DNA of 64,000 nucleotides from NCBI GenBank assembly GCA_018266575.1, contig JAFEAE010000004.1, forward strand, positions 1 to 64,000. Direction: 5' to 3'. How positions within the stretch are numbered: position 1 is the first letter of the stretch; the number at the start of each line of letters is the position of its first letter. The notes beneath the pieces were generated by a model that was given only the letters and a program-made list of their open reading frames with translations, was not told the DNA's origin and ran no database searches. The stretch comes from Bacteroidota bacterium (lineage in GTDB: Bacteria > Bacteroidota > Bacteroidia > Chitinophagales > Chitinophagaceae). The position numbers were made by a program, and so were the translations under genes. Of this stretch, positions 27,141-36,494 are shown in pieces.

Positions 27141-27833
27141 TTATTTATTCAACTTATTATTTTTTTGGATTTGCAAACTGTCAGTAAAATCTTTTAGAGC
27201 AAAAAAGAATTTTTTAAAATCCGAATAATAATTTTTTAGCATAATTATAATCCCTTGCCAAGTTTCTCCTGGCGCATGGAAACCGGTTTCAATTGTAGTA
27301 ATTGAATCATTTGTAATAGAATCTCGAAGAGTCATTGTTGTTGTAAAAGGCCCTCTTAAACTTTGTAGCATATTATTGCCTTCATCCCTTACCGTTTCTG
27401 CGAATAATCTAAGAGAATCATTTTCTTCAAAAAGCGGAACTGTCATGCATGCGTTAATTACTGAAACACTTCTATAGAAATAAGCATCCTTTCGAGCAGA
27501 GTCGTATATCATGCCTATATATGTAACAGGCTCTAATTGACCCGCAAGATTCAGTAATTTGATAAGTTCATCTAATTGAATCTTTTTGTCAGAATTGCTT
27601 TGAACTGTTTGAAGATTTGCACTCCAAAGAATATTGGATAATTCGTGATCTATATTGTTCTGAATAATTAGTTGAGCATTAATCGAACTATCTGTTTTTA
27701 TCTGAGCCTCCACAACATTCTGAAGTTTATCTACCGTTTGATGATCTATCAGTGTTAGTATAGCAACAATCAAGGCCGCAATTCCTGTAAAAAATGTTCC
27801 CCAACTTATTATTTTGTCTTCCAATCTACTCAT
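27141..27833 (-). CDS. Hypothetical membrane-anchored protein
   Basis: A 230-residue protein with one N-terminal membrane helix (about residues 11-27, GTFFTGIAALIVAILTL) followed by a helical extracytoplasmic domain with KLQNVVEAQIKTDSS and many Asp/Asn/Ser residues. No catalytic motif or family is recognised. It is more AT-rich than the housekeeping genes and borders a poorly coding region, so it may be accessory DNA. Confidence 0.6.
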   Translation of the reverse strand: MSRLEDKIISWGTFFTGIAALIVAILTLIDHQTVDKLQNVVEAQIKTDSSINAQLIIQNNIDHELSNILWSANLQTVQSNSDKKIQLDELIKLLNLAGQLEPVTYIGMIYDSARKDAYFYRSVSVINACMTVPLFEENDSLRLFAETVRDEGNNMLQSLRGPFTTTMTLRDSITNDSITTIETGFHAPGETWQGIIIMLKNYYSDFKKFFFALKDFTDSLQIQKNNKLNK

Positions 27834-28230
27834 ATAATATTCATTTTAGTTTAATCAGGACTTCCAAAGATTTATAACATATATGCCTACACGATAATTA
27901 TAAAATGTGCAGTTCGAACAAAGTTCGATAAGTCAAAGGTCTTTGTTGTAACGTTTTAATAATCTGTTATTTCGTGATTATTGACACATGTGGAGAAGTT
28001 TGTGTAAAAACAGATCATTTTTTTGCACTAATTTAGCATCGTCAGCGTTATTTTAGCTGTTCGAAAGCTGTACGTTTACTGTTCGATTATTCGAAGTTTC
28101 AATATCCAAAGCGAAAAACTACAGAGCCAAAGAAACCGAAACTAATAGCAATGACAAAATTTAGCACATCGCTTTTTGTATTTCAAACAAAAAGAAATTA
28201 CAGTAAAAATTTTACAAAAGTATTATAAAA
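27834..28230. other. Non-coding AT-rich region
   Basis: Nearly 400 bases upstream of the leftward membrane protein gene with no supported gene. It contains repeated GTTCGA-type words (TGTTCGAAAGC, TGTTCGATTATTCGAAG). No RNA is recognised. Confidence 0.4.
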
Positions 28231-28265
28231 TAAAAAGACCGCCAGCCTCATAAAACTGCGGTCTT
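28231..28265 (-). terminator. Intrinsic terminator, minus strand
   Basis: Perfect 8-bp stem AAGACCGC/GCGGTCTT (28258-28265 with 28235-28242) followed on the minus strand by TTTTTATTTTATAA. It ends a leftward transcript carrying the 47-residue ORF. Confidence 0.75.
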
Positions 28266-28312
28266 GACCCGAGAGTAATCTCAATCAGGATTTGTTTCCG
28301 GAAAACCATACA

Positions 28313-28456
28313 CTAAGAACACATAGTGCATGGAAACCTGTAAACGCCGCCAGTAGGATGGTTAATTCTCTTTCCTTTTATGGTTATAAAAGGAGAGAAG
28401 ATAATACCATCCACACAGCGACCTTTGCAGGTTTTTTCTTTAAATTCTTGTTGCAT
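28313..28456 (-). CDS. 47-residue Cys-rich small protein
   Basis: ATG 28456 opens MQQEFKEKTCKGRCVDGIIF and the frame closes at 28313 after PCTMCS. Four cysteines are arranged as CxxxC and, 29 residues later, CxxC, with a His between: a plausible zinc-binding layout. Internal GKRINHPTGGVYRF looks like structured protein. An intrinsic terminator follows 48 bases downstream on the same strand. No family is recognised. The longer frame from 28561 is less likely because its first 35 residues look random. Confidence 0.5.
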   Translation of the reverse strand: MQQEFKEKTCKGRCVDGIIFSPFITIKGKRINHPTGGVYRFPCTMCS

Positions 28457-28633
28457 AAAAAGAGCTATTCGGAAAAGCCATCTCCGAGAGAACGAAAGTA
28501 TTTTTTGATTTCCATATTTCCTTGTGTTAGATATTAACAAACTGTGGAAAATAGTGTGCATTTTTATGTAAATACTGGCTCATATTGATTTTTTTGATTT
28601 TTGCACATTATTAAGCAGTTGTAGGGCTAATCT

Positions 28634-28804
28634 TTATTTGTTGTTGCGATAAAATTCGTGTATAAAACATGCACAGGTTAGAGGCACGCTCGCGGCCACT
28701 ATCGGGGCACCGATGCCACTCATTAATGGTAGTATCATATTGGCAACTCGGGTCAGCGCATCAGTAATCCGTTTTTATAGTTCCTTTGCAGGAATCCAAC
28801 TCAT
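28634..28804 (-). pseudogene. Stop-interrupted small membrane ORF
   Basis: From ATG 28804 the frame reads MSWIPAKEL, a TAA, then KRITDALTRVANMILPLMSG and a hydrophobic stretch (IGAPIVAASVPLTCACFI) ending EFYRNNK. Without the stop this would be a 56-residue protein with one membrane helix. It may be a decayed gene, or the true start may be the Met in VANMILPL. It could also be chance. Confidence 0.3.
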
Positions 28805-29242
28805 AGTTTTGTTATCGCTTTTTTTATTAGATTCCCGTCCGCAATTTGTCATGCAATGCGCCTTTTATTGTAGAAATATTTTGGGGCAATAATGCGGAGC
28901 CTCAATCTTGCTCCATGCTTCGGGTTTGCTTAAATTTGCATATAAGTCTATTGCTGAAAATTTGAAAAATGTTCCTCATTTCTACCTCGAAATGATGAAA
29001 CGCAGGTCTGTATTGAGTTGTAAAATTTGGTGGCCGAAAGTGACGTATTTTTGCAAAAACCTTATTATCGAATGTTGATCATTTTTAATAGAACAATCAA
29101 CATTCAATAAACAATAATCAATTTTCAAGTTTAAGACGATTGAACAATAGTAAAGTTTCCTCAATTGAACATTGAGTGTTGAATATTGTTTATTGAATGT
29201 TTCATCGCTAAAAGAGTTACGTAAGAAGATAAATTATAATCA
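28805..29242. other. Spacer upstream of lipA
   Basis: About 440 bases without a gene. TATTTTTG at 29046-29053 fits a -7 box for lipA, with TTTG 16 bases upstream. Downstream of it lies a word palindrome (29085-29205) that would be in the lipA leader. Confidence 0.5.
29085..29205. repeat. Palindromic word repeat in lipA leader
   Basis: Left words GAACAATCAACATTCAATAA and ACAATAATCAATTTTC; right words TTGAACATTGAGTGTTGAAT and ATTGTTTATTGAATG. The arms are largely complementary, predicting a long imperfect hairpin about 40 bases before lipA. Confidence 0.55.
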
Positions 29243-30172
29243 ATGAAAGAACTTCCAGTTGTATCTGCTATAAATGAAAATGAGTCTGTAGTAAAAAAAC
29301 CAAATTGGCTTCGTGTTAAATTACCGATCGGTGAAAGCTACAAACATGTCCGCGGGCTCGTTGATACACATAAACTCCACACGATTTGCGAAAGCGGCAA
29401 TTGCCCGAATATGGGCGAATGCTGGGGCGAAGGCACTGCAACATTTATGATACTCGGAAATATCTGCACACGCAGTTGCGGGTTTTGTGCAGTAGCAACC
29501 GGACGCCCGGAAGCTGTTGATTGGGACGAACCTCAACGTGTAGCCGAAGCTATTCACTTGATGAAAGTAAAACATGCCGTCATTACATCTGTTGACCGCG
29601 ATGAATTGAATGATGGCGGTAGCATAATCTGGCACAACACCATCAAAGCCGTGAAAGCATTAAACCCGGGTACAACTTTAGAAACACTGATTCCCGATTT
29701 TAAGGCGGAAAAAGAAAATATACAACGTGTGATCGATGCCGCCCCCGAAGTAGTATCGCACAATATTGAAACTGTGGAACGCCTCACCAAACAAGTGCGT
29801 ATACAGGCCAAATACTGGCGCAGTATGGAAACGCTGAAGATTTTGAAAGAATCCGGCATGCGCACAAAAAGCGGCATCATGCTCGGCTTGGGCGAACGCA
29901 AAGAAGAAGTGGTACAAACCATGAGCGACCTGCACGGAAGCGGCGTTGATGTAGTAACGATCGGGCAATATTTACAACCTACAAAAAAACATTTGCCTGT
30001 TGTACGCTTTGTACACCCGGATGAATTCAAAGAATTGCGCAATATCGGTTATGAAATGGGATTTGATTATGTGGAAAGCGGCCCTTTGGTCCGTTCATCG
30101 TATCATAGCGAGCGCCATGTTATACCCGGTTATGGTAAACAACAATGGATGAAAGAAATGGAGGTTTTGTAA
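29243..30172 (+). CDS. lipA: Lipoyl synthase
   Basis: A radical SAM enzyme that inserts two sulfurs into protein-bound octanoyl groups. The auxiliary cluster cysteines are C49, C54 and C60 ([14 protein letters not shown]) and the radical SAM cysteines are C75, C79 and C82 (CTRSCGFC). The C-terminal RSSYHSERH carries the conserved RSSY motif. The length of 309 residues is slightly longer than usual because of a short N-terminal extension. Cytosolic. lipB is not adjacent. Confidence 0.97.
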   Translation: MKELPVVSAINENESVVKKPNWLRVKLPIGESYKHVRGLVDTHKLHTICESGNCPNMGECWGEGTATFMILGNICTRSCGFCAVATGRPEAVDWDEPQRVAEAIHLMKVKHAVITSVDRDELNDGGSIIWHNTIKAVKALNPGTTLETLIPDFKAEKENIQRVIDAAPEVVSHNIETVERLTKQVRIQAKYWRSMETLKILKESGMRTKSGIMLGLGERKEEVVQTMSDLHGSGVDVVTIGQYLQPTKKHLPVVRFVHPDEFKELRNIGYEMGFDYVESGPLVRSSYHSERHVIPGYGKQQWMKEMEVL

Positions 30173-30196
30173 ATTGTATTTTCTTCTGGCTGGCTT

Positions 30197-31162
30197 ATGA
30201 AAAAACAAAGCAATCAACATGTACTGATTTTCTTTTTGTTTTTTATTCTTCCTGTATTTTCATTTTCGCAACAACGCTGGCATAAAGTTGATTCACTCTT
30301 CGGGCAGTTGCCATCATCCATACATGTATTCCGTTTTAAAGATTCATTGGATGGTAAACCAATTGTTGCATATTATGTGTCGGTAAAATTAAAAGACAAA
30401 GCACTTGCATTTTCTGTGCAGACAGGTAATGGAAAATGTCAGCCATCTTCTTATTATCTACACGCAGAAAAAAATCCGTTTCTTGTAATGAACTGTGGTT
30501 TCTATTCTGCAAATTGCAGGAATATAAGCCTGCTCGTTAATGATGGAAAAATAGTTGCACATAATATTACATCGTTGCGTGGCATCGGCAACGATTCTGT
30601 TTTATATTATTATCCTACAAGAAGCGCATTTGGAATTGCGAAAAACAGGAGCGCCGATGTTGCATGGGTATTTACAGATTCATCGCACCGGAAAGTGTAT
30701 GCATTTGAAGACAACCCGGTAACTGAAAAAGGGGAAATCGCAGTCCCTTCAATATATGACCTAAGTAATGTGGAATGGAAATGGTGGAATATGGAAACAG
30801 CGGTAGGAGGAGGCCCTACATTGCTTCATGATGGTTTTATAAATATTACAAATAAAGAAGAACAGATGTTTGTAGGCGAAGAAAATAAAAAATCAGCAAA
30901 GACAGCGATCGGGTATACACCAGATGAGCGTTTAATCATGCTCGTTATACAAGGTAGTTCGGCTGAAGTTCCGGAAGGAGCGACGTTGTTACAGGAAGCA
31001 ATTTTGCTGAAAGAGATCGGTTGTTATGAAGCAATAAATTTGAATGGAGGCGATAACAGCTATCTTTTAATAAACGGAAAAGAAACAATAAAACCTTCGG
31101 GAAAAAACGGGCAACCACTATTACCTGCCGTTTTTGTAGTGAAACACAAAGAGGAATTTTAA
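30197..31162 (+). CDS. Exported phosphodiester glycosidase-like (NAGPA) protein
   Basis: A 321-residue protein with a signal peptide (residues about 1-25, VLIFFLFFILPVFSFS). The domain is of the NAGPA/DUF2233 type (PF09992), shown by NCGFYSA, the TAIGYTPDERLIMLVIQGSS strand pair and the signature INLNGGDNSYLLING near the C-terminus. The family includes phosphodiester alpha-GlcNAcase; in Bacteroidota it probably acts on envelope or capsule glycans. It lies 24 bases after lipA on the same strand and may be read from the same transcript. Confidence 0.85.
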   Translation: MKKQSNQHVLIFFLFFILPVFSFSQQRWHKVDSLFGQLPSSIHVFRFKDSLDGKPIVAYYVSVKLKDKALAFSVQTGNGKCQPSSYYLHAEKNPFLVMNCGFYSANCRNISLLVNDGKIVAHNITSLRGIGNDSVLYYYPTRSAFGIAKNRSADVAWVFTDSSHRKVYAFEDNPVTEKGEIAVPSIYDLSNVEWKWWNMETAVGGGPTLLHDGFINITNKEEQMFVGEENKKSAKTAIGYTPDERLIMLVIQGSSAEVPEGATLLQEAILLKEIGCYEAINLNGGDNSYLLINGKETIKPSGKNGQPLLPAVFVVKHKEEF

Positions 31163-31174
31163 AAATCGTATCAC

Positions 31175-31420
31175 TTACAACTGGCCACTTACCACTTGCA
31201 TTTCATTAATCAGGCTCCCGATCTTTTCTACTATATTATTTTTTCGCGTATCGCTTTCCCAGGAATTTCCGGTATAGGTAATGATACCGAAATAAACATC
31301 ATTCAAAATAACTTCGTACGTATGTTGAGAGGAAGGCCAGTTTTTGTGAATCGGAATTACTTCGCAATGGTATTTTTTTCCATCGAGTTCAAAGGGTATT
31401 AAGAGGCTTTGGGGTTTCAT
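31175..31420 (-). CDS. Small hypothetical protein
   Basis: An 81-residue protein from ATG 31420 (MKPQSLLIPFELDGKKYHCEV). It is beta-rich, with YEVILNDVYFGIITYTGNSW and a helical tail. A longer version with 17 more residues is possible but that part looks like upstream sequence. It is convergent with the NAGPA gene. It resembles small uncharacterised Bacteroidota proteins; function unknown. Confidence 0.6.
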   Translation of the reverse strand: MKPQSLLIPFELDGKKYHCEVIPIHKNWPSSQHTYEVILNDVYFGIITYTGNSWESDTRKNNIVEKIGSLINEMQVVSGQL

Positions 31421-31629
31421 AGCAATTAATAAATACAAACAGCATACCACTTTATTTTTTTTCAGGGGCAATTACCGCTACATAGTAGAATTGCTATAGT
31501 TGCCTGTACATTTTACTTCCGTATAACCCGCAAGGGGATTTCTGTACCGGCAGATCATTCATATACACAATTAACGGAAAGCTAATGCCGGTTTCAAAAA
31601 AAGCAGGATAATGTCTTCTATTTTTAGGC

Positions 31630-32001
31630 ATGCTTGTTTTCCTTAAAGCCCAGGCAGCATCTGTATTTGGTTCATTCATAGATTATCTCATAACCATTTT
31701 ATTGGTAGAGGTTTTTCATTTCAATTACGTTGCCGGAAACCTTTTTGGAAACATTGCGGGCGCGATCATGCAATTTTTATTATGCAGAAACTGGGCTTTC
31801 AATGCAGTTGATGGAAAAGTAAAATGGCAGGTAGTAAAATTTATTGTGGTGTGGATCGGGAGCCTCATCTTATCGGCAGCGGGAATTTATTTACTCACCC
31901 GTGGATTAAAGATCAATTACATTCTTTCAAAAACAATTATCTCTGTCATTCTCGGTCTTACGTATAATTATTTTCTGCAGAAAAAATTTGTGTTCGTGTG
32001 A
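31630..32001 (+). CDS. GtrA family membrane protein
   Basis: A 123-residue protein with four predicted membrane helices (starting near FGSFIDYLITILLVEVF, GNIAGAIMQFLL, KFIVVWIGSLILSAAGIYLL and ISVILGLTYNYFLQ), ending in the NYFLQKKFVF motif common at GtrA C-termini. GtrA proteins are thought to flip polyprenyl-linked sugars for polysaccharide or teichoic-acid decoration. No glycosyltransferase partner is adjacent. Confidence 0.85.
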   Translation: MLVFLKAQAASVFGSFIDYLITILLVEVFHFNYVAGNLFGNIAGAIMQFLLCRNWAFNAVDGKVKWQVVKFIVVWIGSLILSAAGIYLLTRGLKINYILSKTIISVILGLTYNYFLQKKFVFV

Positions 32002-32171
32002 GGAGAGATATTTCTTGTCACAGAGAGCCACTGAGATCTTTTTGAGAGAACCACAGAATTATCTCAGTAGATAAGGTTTCTGAACTATGATTGGAATGAT
32101 TTTTTGAAAACTATGATTGTACAACTTTCCATCTCTTCCATTCCTAATTATTAATTACTAATTCTTAATTT
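32002..32171. repeat. Intergenic word-repeat spacer
   Basis: Contains CACAGAGAGCCACTGAGATC/ACCACAGAATTATCTCAGT words, two copies of AACTATGATTG, and TAATTATTAATTACTAATTC at the end. No gene. Such simple-word spacers recur through the window. Confidence 0.5.
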
Positions 32172-33167
32172 CTAATCCTTAATTTCCCAAACCAATGCAC
32201 TTGCACCAAGTATTGCTGCATCTGATTCGCGCAGATGGCTGATCAGGATTTTTACTTTATTCTGGAATATCTGGATCAGGTTTTCTTCCATGTGTTCACG
32301 GGTTGGCTTTAATATCAGGTCACCTGCTTTTGTTAACCCTCCAAATAAAATAATTGCTTCAGGGCTTGAGAACATCACAAAATTCGCCAACGCTTTTCCT
32401 AATATCTTCCCGGTGAAATCAAAAATTTCTTTTGCCAATTTATCATCCTGTATCGCAGCTTCGTACACTTTCTTTGAATTCAACTGTTCTTTCGGAATAT
32501 CGCGGAGCAAACTTGGCTCATTACTTTTTTCCAGCATTTCTACAGCAGTTAATGTTACACCGGTTGCAGATGCATAACTTTCCAATGATCCGTATTTACC
32601 TGTGCCAGGATGGAACCTTCCGTCGGGAATAATGATGGTGTGCCCGAGTTCACCCGCAAAGCCATCATGCCCCAATATCAATTGTCCGTTGGCAACAATT
32701 CCGCTTCCAACACCGGTTCCCAGCGTGATCATTATAAAATCTTTCATGCCTTTTGCTGCGCCGTACATCATTTCACCGATCGCTGCAGCATTTGCGTCAT
32801 TTGTGAGTACGGTGTTCAACTGGAATTTATTCTGTATCAGTTTTGCCAAAGGAATGATTCCGCGCCAGGGAAGATTAGGGGCGTATTCCACAGTTCCCGT
32901 ATAGTAGTTGCCGTTAGGAGCGCCAACACCAATGCCGCGGATCCTTCCGGGGCCGCCGGCCTTTTCAATAAGAGGCTGAAGGTTGTTATGCAATTCTTCA
33001 ATAAAACTTTCTACTTCTTCATGTCCACGTGTTGAAATTTCGCTGGAGAATAACACGTTTCCGTTGCGGTCAACAATGCCAAATTTTGTTCCTGTTCCAC
33101 CAATATCAATACCTACAGCTAACGGGTCTAAAGAAACTGCTGAAGGCGTCGCGATTTTTTTTGCCAT
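32172..33167 (-). CDS. ROK family sugar kinase, zinc motif absent
   Basis: A 331-residue ROK protein, likely a glucokinase. It has the ATP loop GIDIGGTGTKFGIVD, the substrate/catalytic region LTNDANAAAIGEM with the catalytic Asp, GTGVGSGIV and GELGHTII. The usual zinc-binding CxCGxxGCxE is replaced by FHPGTGKYGSLES, so no zinc Cys remain. It lacks the DNA-binding domain of ROK repressors. It is 70 bases downstream of the FHS sugar permease on the same strand, so the pair would import and phosphorylate glucose or a related sugar. Confidence 0.88.
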   Translation of the reverse strand: MAKKIATPSAVSLDPLAVGIDIGGTGTKFGIVDRNGNVLFSSEISTRGHEEVESFIEELHNNLQPLIEKAGGPGRIRGIGVGAPNGNYYTGTVEYAPNLPWRGIIPLAKLIQNKFQLNTVLTNDANAAAIGEMMYGAAKGMKDFIMITLGTGVGSGIVANGQLILGHDGFAGELGHTIIIPDGRFHPGTGKYGSLESYASATGVTLTAVEMLEKSNEPSLLRDIPKEQLNSKKVYEAAIQDDKLAKEIFDFTGKILGKALANFVMFSSPEAIILFGGLTKAGDLILKPTREHMEENLIQIFQNKVKILISHLRESDAAILGASALVWEIKD

Positions 33168-33237
33168 GGCAAGAATTTATTTAATCTGTTTTATCATGTA
33201 ACTCATCTACCGGACTGCAAATTTACCGGGAAGAATA

Positions 33238-34845
33238 TTAATGTCCGCCACCAATTTGTTCATCAAAGTTCAATCCTTGTGCTTTTAGTACAGACCTTAA
33301 TCGTAATGCAAGGAATGCAAGAACCGCAAAACATGCAGCTGCGACAAGATAAGAATTATGCATGCCTATTGCAGGATTATCTCCAATCGATCCCTGGAAC
33401 GGCGGAATAACAGCGCCTCCTAAAATCATCATAATAAGAAATGCCGAACCCTGGCTGGTGTATTTTCCTAAACCTGCAACACCCAAGGAAAAAATACATG
33501 GCCACATAATGGAGCAGCAAAGCCCTCCAGCCATCAATGCATAAACTGATATTATCCCTTTTGAGAACACACCAAACAGCATGGATGCACATGCGAGCAA
33601 TGCAAGTGTCAATAATGTTTTAACAGGTTTTTCCTGCCCGAATAAAAATGCGGCAATTGCAATGGCAATACAAACAGCATACGGCAAGAGATCTTCAATA
33701 TTATTTCCGTATAAATGATTTACGAACAGTACAACTCCGAACGCAACAAACGGCACAATGATCGTCGCAATTTTTCTTCCGGAATTTGATAAATTAAAAA
33801 CGCTTATCGCACCTGTCCATCTTCCAATCATCAAACTTCCCCAGTATAATGAAACATATTTTGAAATTTGGCTATCAAGCAAACCTGCATCAGTTAAATA
33901 TCCCGGCGTTTTCAATAATGCGCCAAAATTATTATCGATCGTTACCTCAACTCCAACATACATGAATATTCCTATCATCCCCAATATCAATTGCTGGTAT
34001 TTCATTGCTCCCCAACCGCTGCTGTCTTTTGAAGCGCTCCTGTAAGAATAAAATAATATTCCGATCACTGCTACTAATGTGATCAGCAATAAAGGCAATT
34101 TTCCAACGTCGGTTAATTGCCCGATAATAATAATTGCAATAATAAGTCCGGTCATTATGACCAATGACATGGAAGCTTTCCTCGATGCTTCAAATTTTGC
34201 ATCATCTTTTCCATCCGGCAATTTTGAGAATGCAAAGAATAATGCCACTGCTGCAAAAACACCGGCAACAATCATATATAGGTTGTTGATATTGGTTACT
34301 GTAACAGTTGCCGCTGCGCTGCTTGGTGTGCCGAATAAAAAGAAGCTGACAATAATAGGTCCGAGAGTTGTGCCGAGAGAATTTACGCCGCCTGCAAGGT
34401 TAAGCCTGTGAGAACCTGTTGATGGATCCCCAAGTGAAATAGCAAAAGGCTGGGCAGCGGTTTGTTGCAACGAAAAGCCCAATGCAACAATAAAAAATGA
34501 AACCAGGATTAAAGGAAAGGAATTTGCATTGGCAGACGGAATGATCGCCAACGCACCGATCACTGAAATCCCGAGCCCGTACACAATCCCTTTTTTATAA
34601 CCGATTTTATTTAAAATATCATAACCGACTAATCCCGACAACAGGTATAATATTAATGAACCGATAAAATAAGCACCGTAAAATGCAGAGCCGATCAATT
34701 GCGATTGAAATTGATTAAGGTTAAAATGCGTTCTGCAAAACGGAATGAAAATACTGTTGGAAGCTGCAATAAATCCCCAAAAGAAAAATACAATTACTAA
34801 CGTGGCAAGCGCTCCTGTATTTGTTGGCTGTTTAGTTTGGTTCAT
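33238..34845 (-). CDS. FHS-type sugar MFS permease
   Basis: A 535-residue inner-membrane transporter of the fucose/glucose-galactose permease group. The first helix ALATLVIVFFFWGFIAASNSIFIPF and FALSLQQTAAQPFAISLG-like region (GFSLQQTAAQPFAIS) are diagnostic. It is about 100 residues longer than usual because of an insertion around residues 220-290 that adds hydrophobic segments (MTGLIIAIIIIGQL, LLLITLVAVIGILFY). With the downstream ROK kinase it probably takes up glucose or a related hexose by H+ symport. Confidence 0.88.
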   Translation of the reverse strand: MNQTKQPTNTGALATLVIVFFFWGFIAASNSIFIPFCRTHFNLNQFQSQLIGSAFYGAYFIGSLILYLLSGLVGYDILNKIGYKKGIVYGLGISVIGALAIIPSANANSFPLILVSFFIVALGFSLQQTAAQPFAISLGDPSTGSHRLNLAGGVNSLGTTLGPIIVSFFLFGTPSSAAATVTVTNINNLYMIVAGVFAAVALFFAFSKLPDGKDDAKFEASRKASMSLVIMTGLIIAIIIIGQLTDVGKLPLLLITLVAVIGILFYSYRSASKDSSGWGAMKYQQLILGMIGIFMYVGVEVTIDNNFGALLKTPGYLTDAGLLDSQISKYVSLYWGSLMIGRWTGAISVFNLSNSGRKIATIIVPFVAFGVVLFVNHLYGNNIEDLLPYAVCIAIAIAAFLFGQEKPVKTLLTLALLACASMLFGVFSKGIISVYALMAGGLCCSIMWPCIFSLGVAGLGKYTSQGSAFLIMMILGGAVIPPFQGSIGDNPAIGMHNSYLVAAACFAVLAFLALRLRSVLKAQGLNFDEQIGGGH

Positions 34846-35081
34846 AGCAAACGTTTGATTGAAATTTTTAGTGGCTCAAAATAGCAATGTTTTTATGAAG
34901 CGAAAAATTTTTTCATCAGTAAGTATCAATAAATCAAAAACCTTCCTAAATTGAAGGACAATTGATGAATGAAATTGCTTGCTTTAAAAACCTGGTTGAA
35001 ATAAAATCATCCGGGTTATGAACTTTAAAAGCTTCATTAAAGCAGCCTGTTTTTTTGCAGATAAAAGTTTACTTCGAGTCA

Positions 35082-36494
35082 ATGGAAATAATACACGTTT
35101 CAGCAGAATGTTATCCGGTAGCAAAAGCCGGTGGGTTAGGTGATGTTGTTGGTGCTTTGCCAAAATATCAAAACGAGGCAGGGCATGTTGCCAAAGTGGT
35201 GATGCCGATGTACCGTACAAAATTTTTGTTGAACAACGAATTCGATGTTGTTCATAAAGGATATACAAATCTCGGCAGTTGGTGGTTCAACTTCACCATC
35301 ATCAAAGAAACAACAAACAAACTCGGTTTTGATCTTTATCTGGTAGATATTTACGGCTTGCTCGACCGTGAAAAAATTTATGGTTATGATGATGATCCCG
35401 AACGTTTTCTCGGTTTCCAGGTTGCAGTGGTGGATTGGATCGCGTCGTGGGAACATCGCCCCGATGTAATTCATGTACACGATTATCATGCAGGATTGAT
35501 CCCTTTTATGTTGAAGTATTGCCATAAGTACCAGTTCTTACAAAATATTCCAACTGTATTAACAATTCACAATGCGCAATATCAGGGTTGGATGGGTTGG
35601 GATAAAAGCCATTTGCTTCCCGCATGGGACGGATGGAAATGGGGAATGCTCGAATGGGAAGGAACGATCAATCCATTGGCAAGCGGAATTAAGTGTGCAT
35701 GGAAAGTAACAACTGTTAGCTGGAGCTACTTAGATGAATTGCGTGTTGCTGCAAACGGGCTTGAAGCATTGTTTGAATACGAACGCGGAAAATGTGTTGG
35801 TATATTAAACGGAATTGATAATGCAGTTTGGGACCCGGAAACAGACAGTTATATTGACGACCATTATTCCGTAGAAACATTTGCAGAAGGGAAATTGCGA
35901 AATAAGCAGATTTTGTGTGATCGGTTTGATCTTGACATTGATAAACCATTGTTGATTTTTATAGGAAGATTAGTGGGTGAAAAAGGGGCAGACCTGTTGC
36001 CACAGGCAATCGGCGATTCATTTTATCATATTGGAAGAACGATGAATTTCCTGATATTGGGAAGTGGTTTTCCGGAAGTGGAAGCCGAATTGAATTCGAT
36101 GAAAGGGTTAAGCAGAAATGATTACAATGTATTTATCGGATATAATGAAAACCTCAGTCATTTAATGTATGCCGGCGCAGATTTTATATTGATGCCATCA
36201 CGTGTGGAGCCTTGCGGATTGAACCAGATGTACGCGATGCGTTACGGTACTATTCCGATGGTGCGCAATACCGGCGGGCTGCGTGATACGGTAATTGATT
36301 ATGGTGATGAAGGCGGTTATGGAATACGTTTTAATTACGCAGCAGTGGGAGATATCACCCAGGCGATCTGGCGTGCTGTTAATTTATATTATGATGATGA
36401 AAAACGGGAAGAAGTGATAAGGCAAATGATGCAACTTGATTTTAGCTGGGAAACAAGCGTGAAACAGTATATTGATTTGTATCAGTCGTTGTGA
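35082..36494 (+). CDS. glgA: Glycogen (starch) synthase
   Basis: A GT5 glycosyltransferase of 470 residues adding ADP-glucose to growing glycogen. ATG 35082 gives MEIIHVSAECYPVAKAGGLGDVVGALPKY with the KxGG substrate motif (residues 15-18) at the expected distance; an upstream TTG is rejected. The C-terminal half has FIGRLVGEKGADLLPQA and the catalytic/nucleotide motif PSRVEPCGLNQMYAMRYGTIP. It is separated from glgC by 276 bases that carry a dispersed repeat. The pair forms the storage-glycogen pathway. Confidence 0.96.
   Translation: MEIIHVSAECYPVAKAGGLGDVVGALPKYQNEAGHVAKVVMPMYRTKFLLNNEFDVVHKGYTNLGSWWFNFTIIKETTNKLGFDLYLVDIYGLLDREKIYGYDDDPERFLGFQVAVVDWIASWEHRPDVIHVHDYHAGLIPFMLKYCHKYQFLQNIPTVLTIHNAQYQGWMGWDKSHLLPAWDGWKWGMLEWEGTINPLASGIKCAWKVTTVSWSYLDELRVAANGLEALFEYERGKCVGILNGIDNAVWDPETDSYIDDHYSVETFAEGKLRNKQILCDRFDLDIDKPLLIFIGRLVGEKGADLLPQAIGDSFYHIGRTMNFLILGSGFPEVEAELNSMKGLSRNDYNVFIGYNENLSHLMYAGADFILMPSRVEPCGLNQMYAMRYGTIPMVRNTGGLRDTVIDYGDEGGYGIRFNYAAVGDITQAIWRAVNLYYDDEKREEVIRQMMQLDFSWETSVKQYIDLYQSL

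Noticed and set aside
28236..28560. tmRNA or RNase P RNA in the non-coding stretch
   Set aside because: No tag-peptide reading frame, no tRNA-like ends and no RNase P core motifs were seen on either strand.
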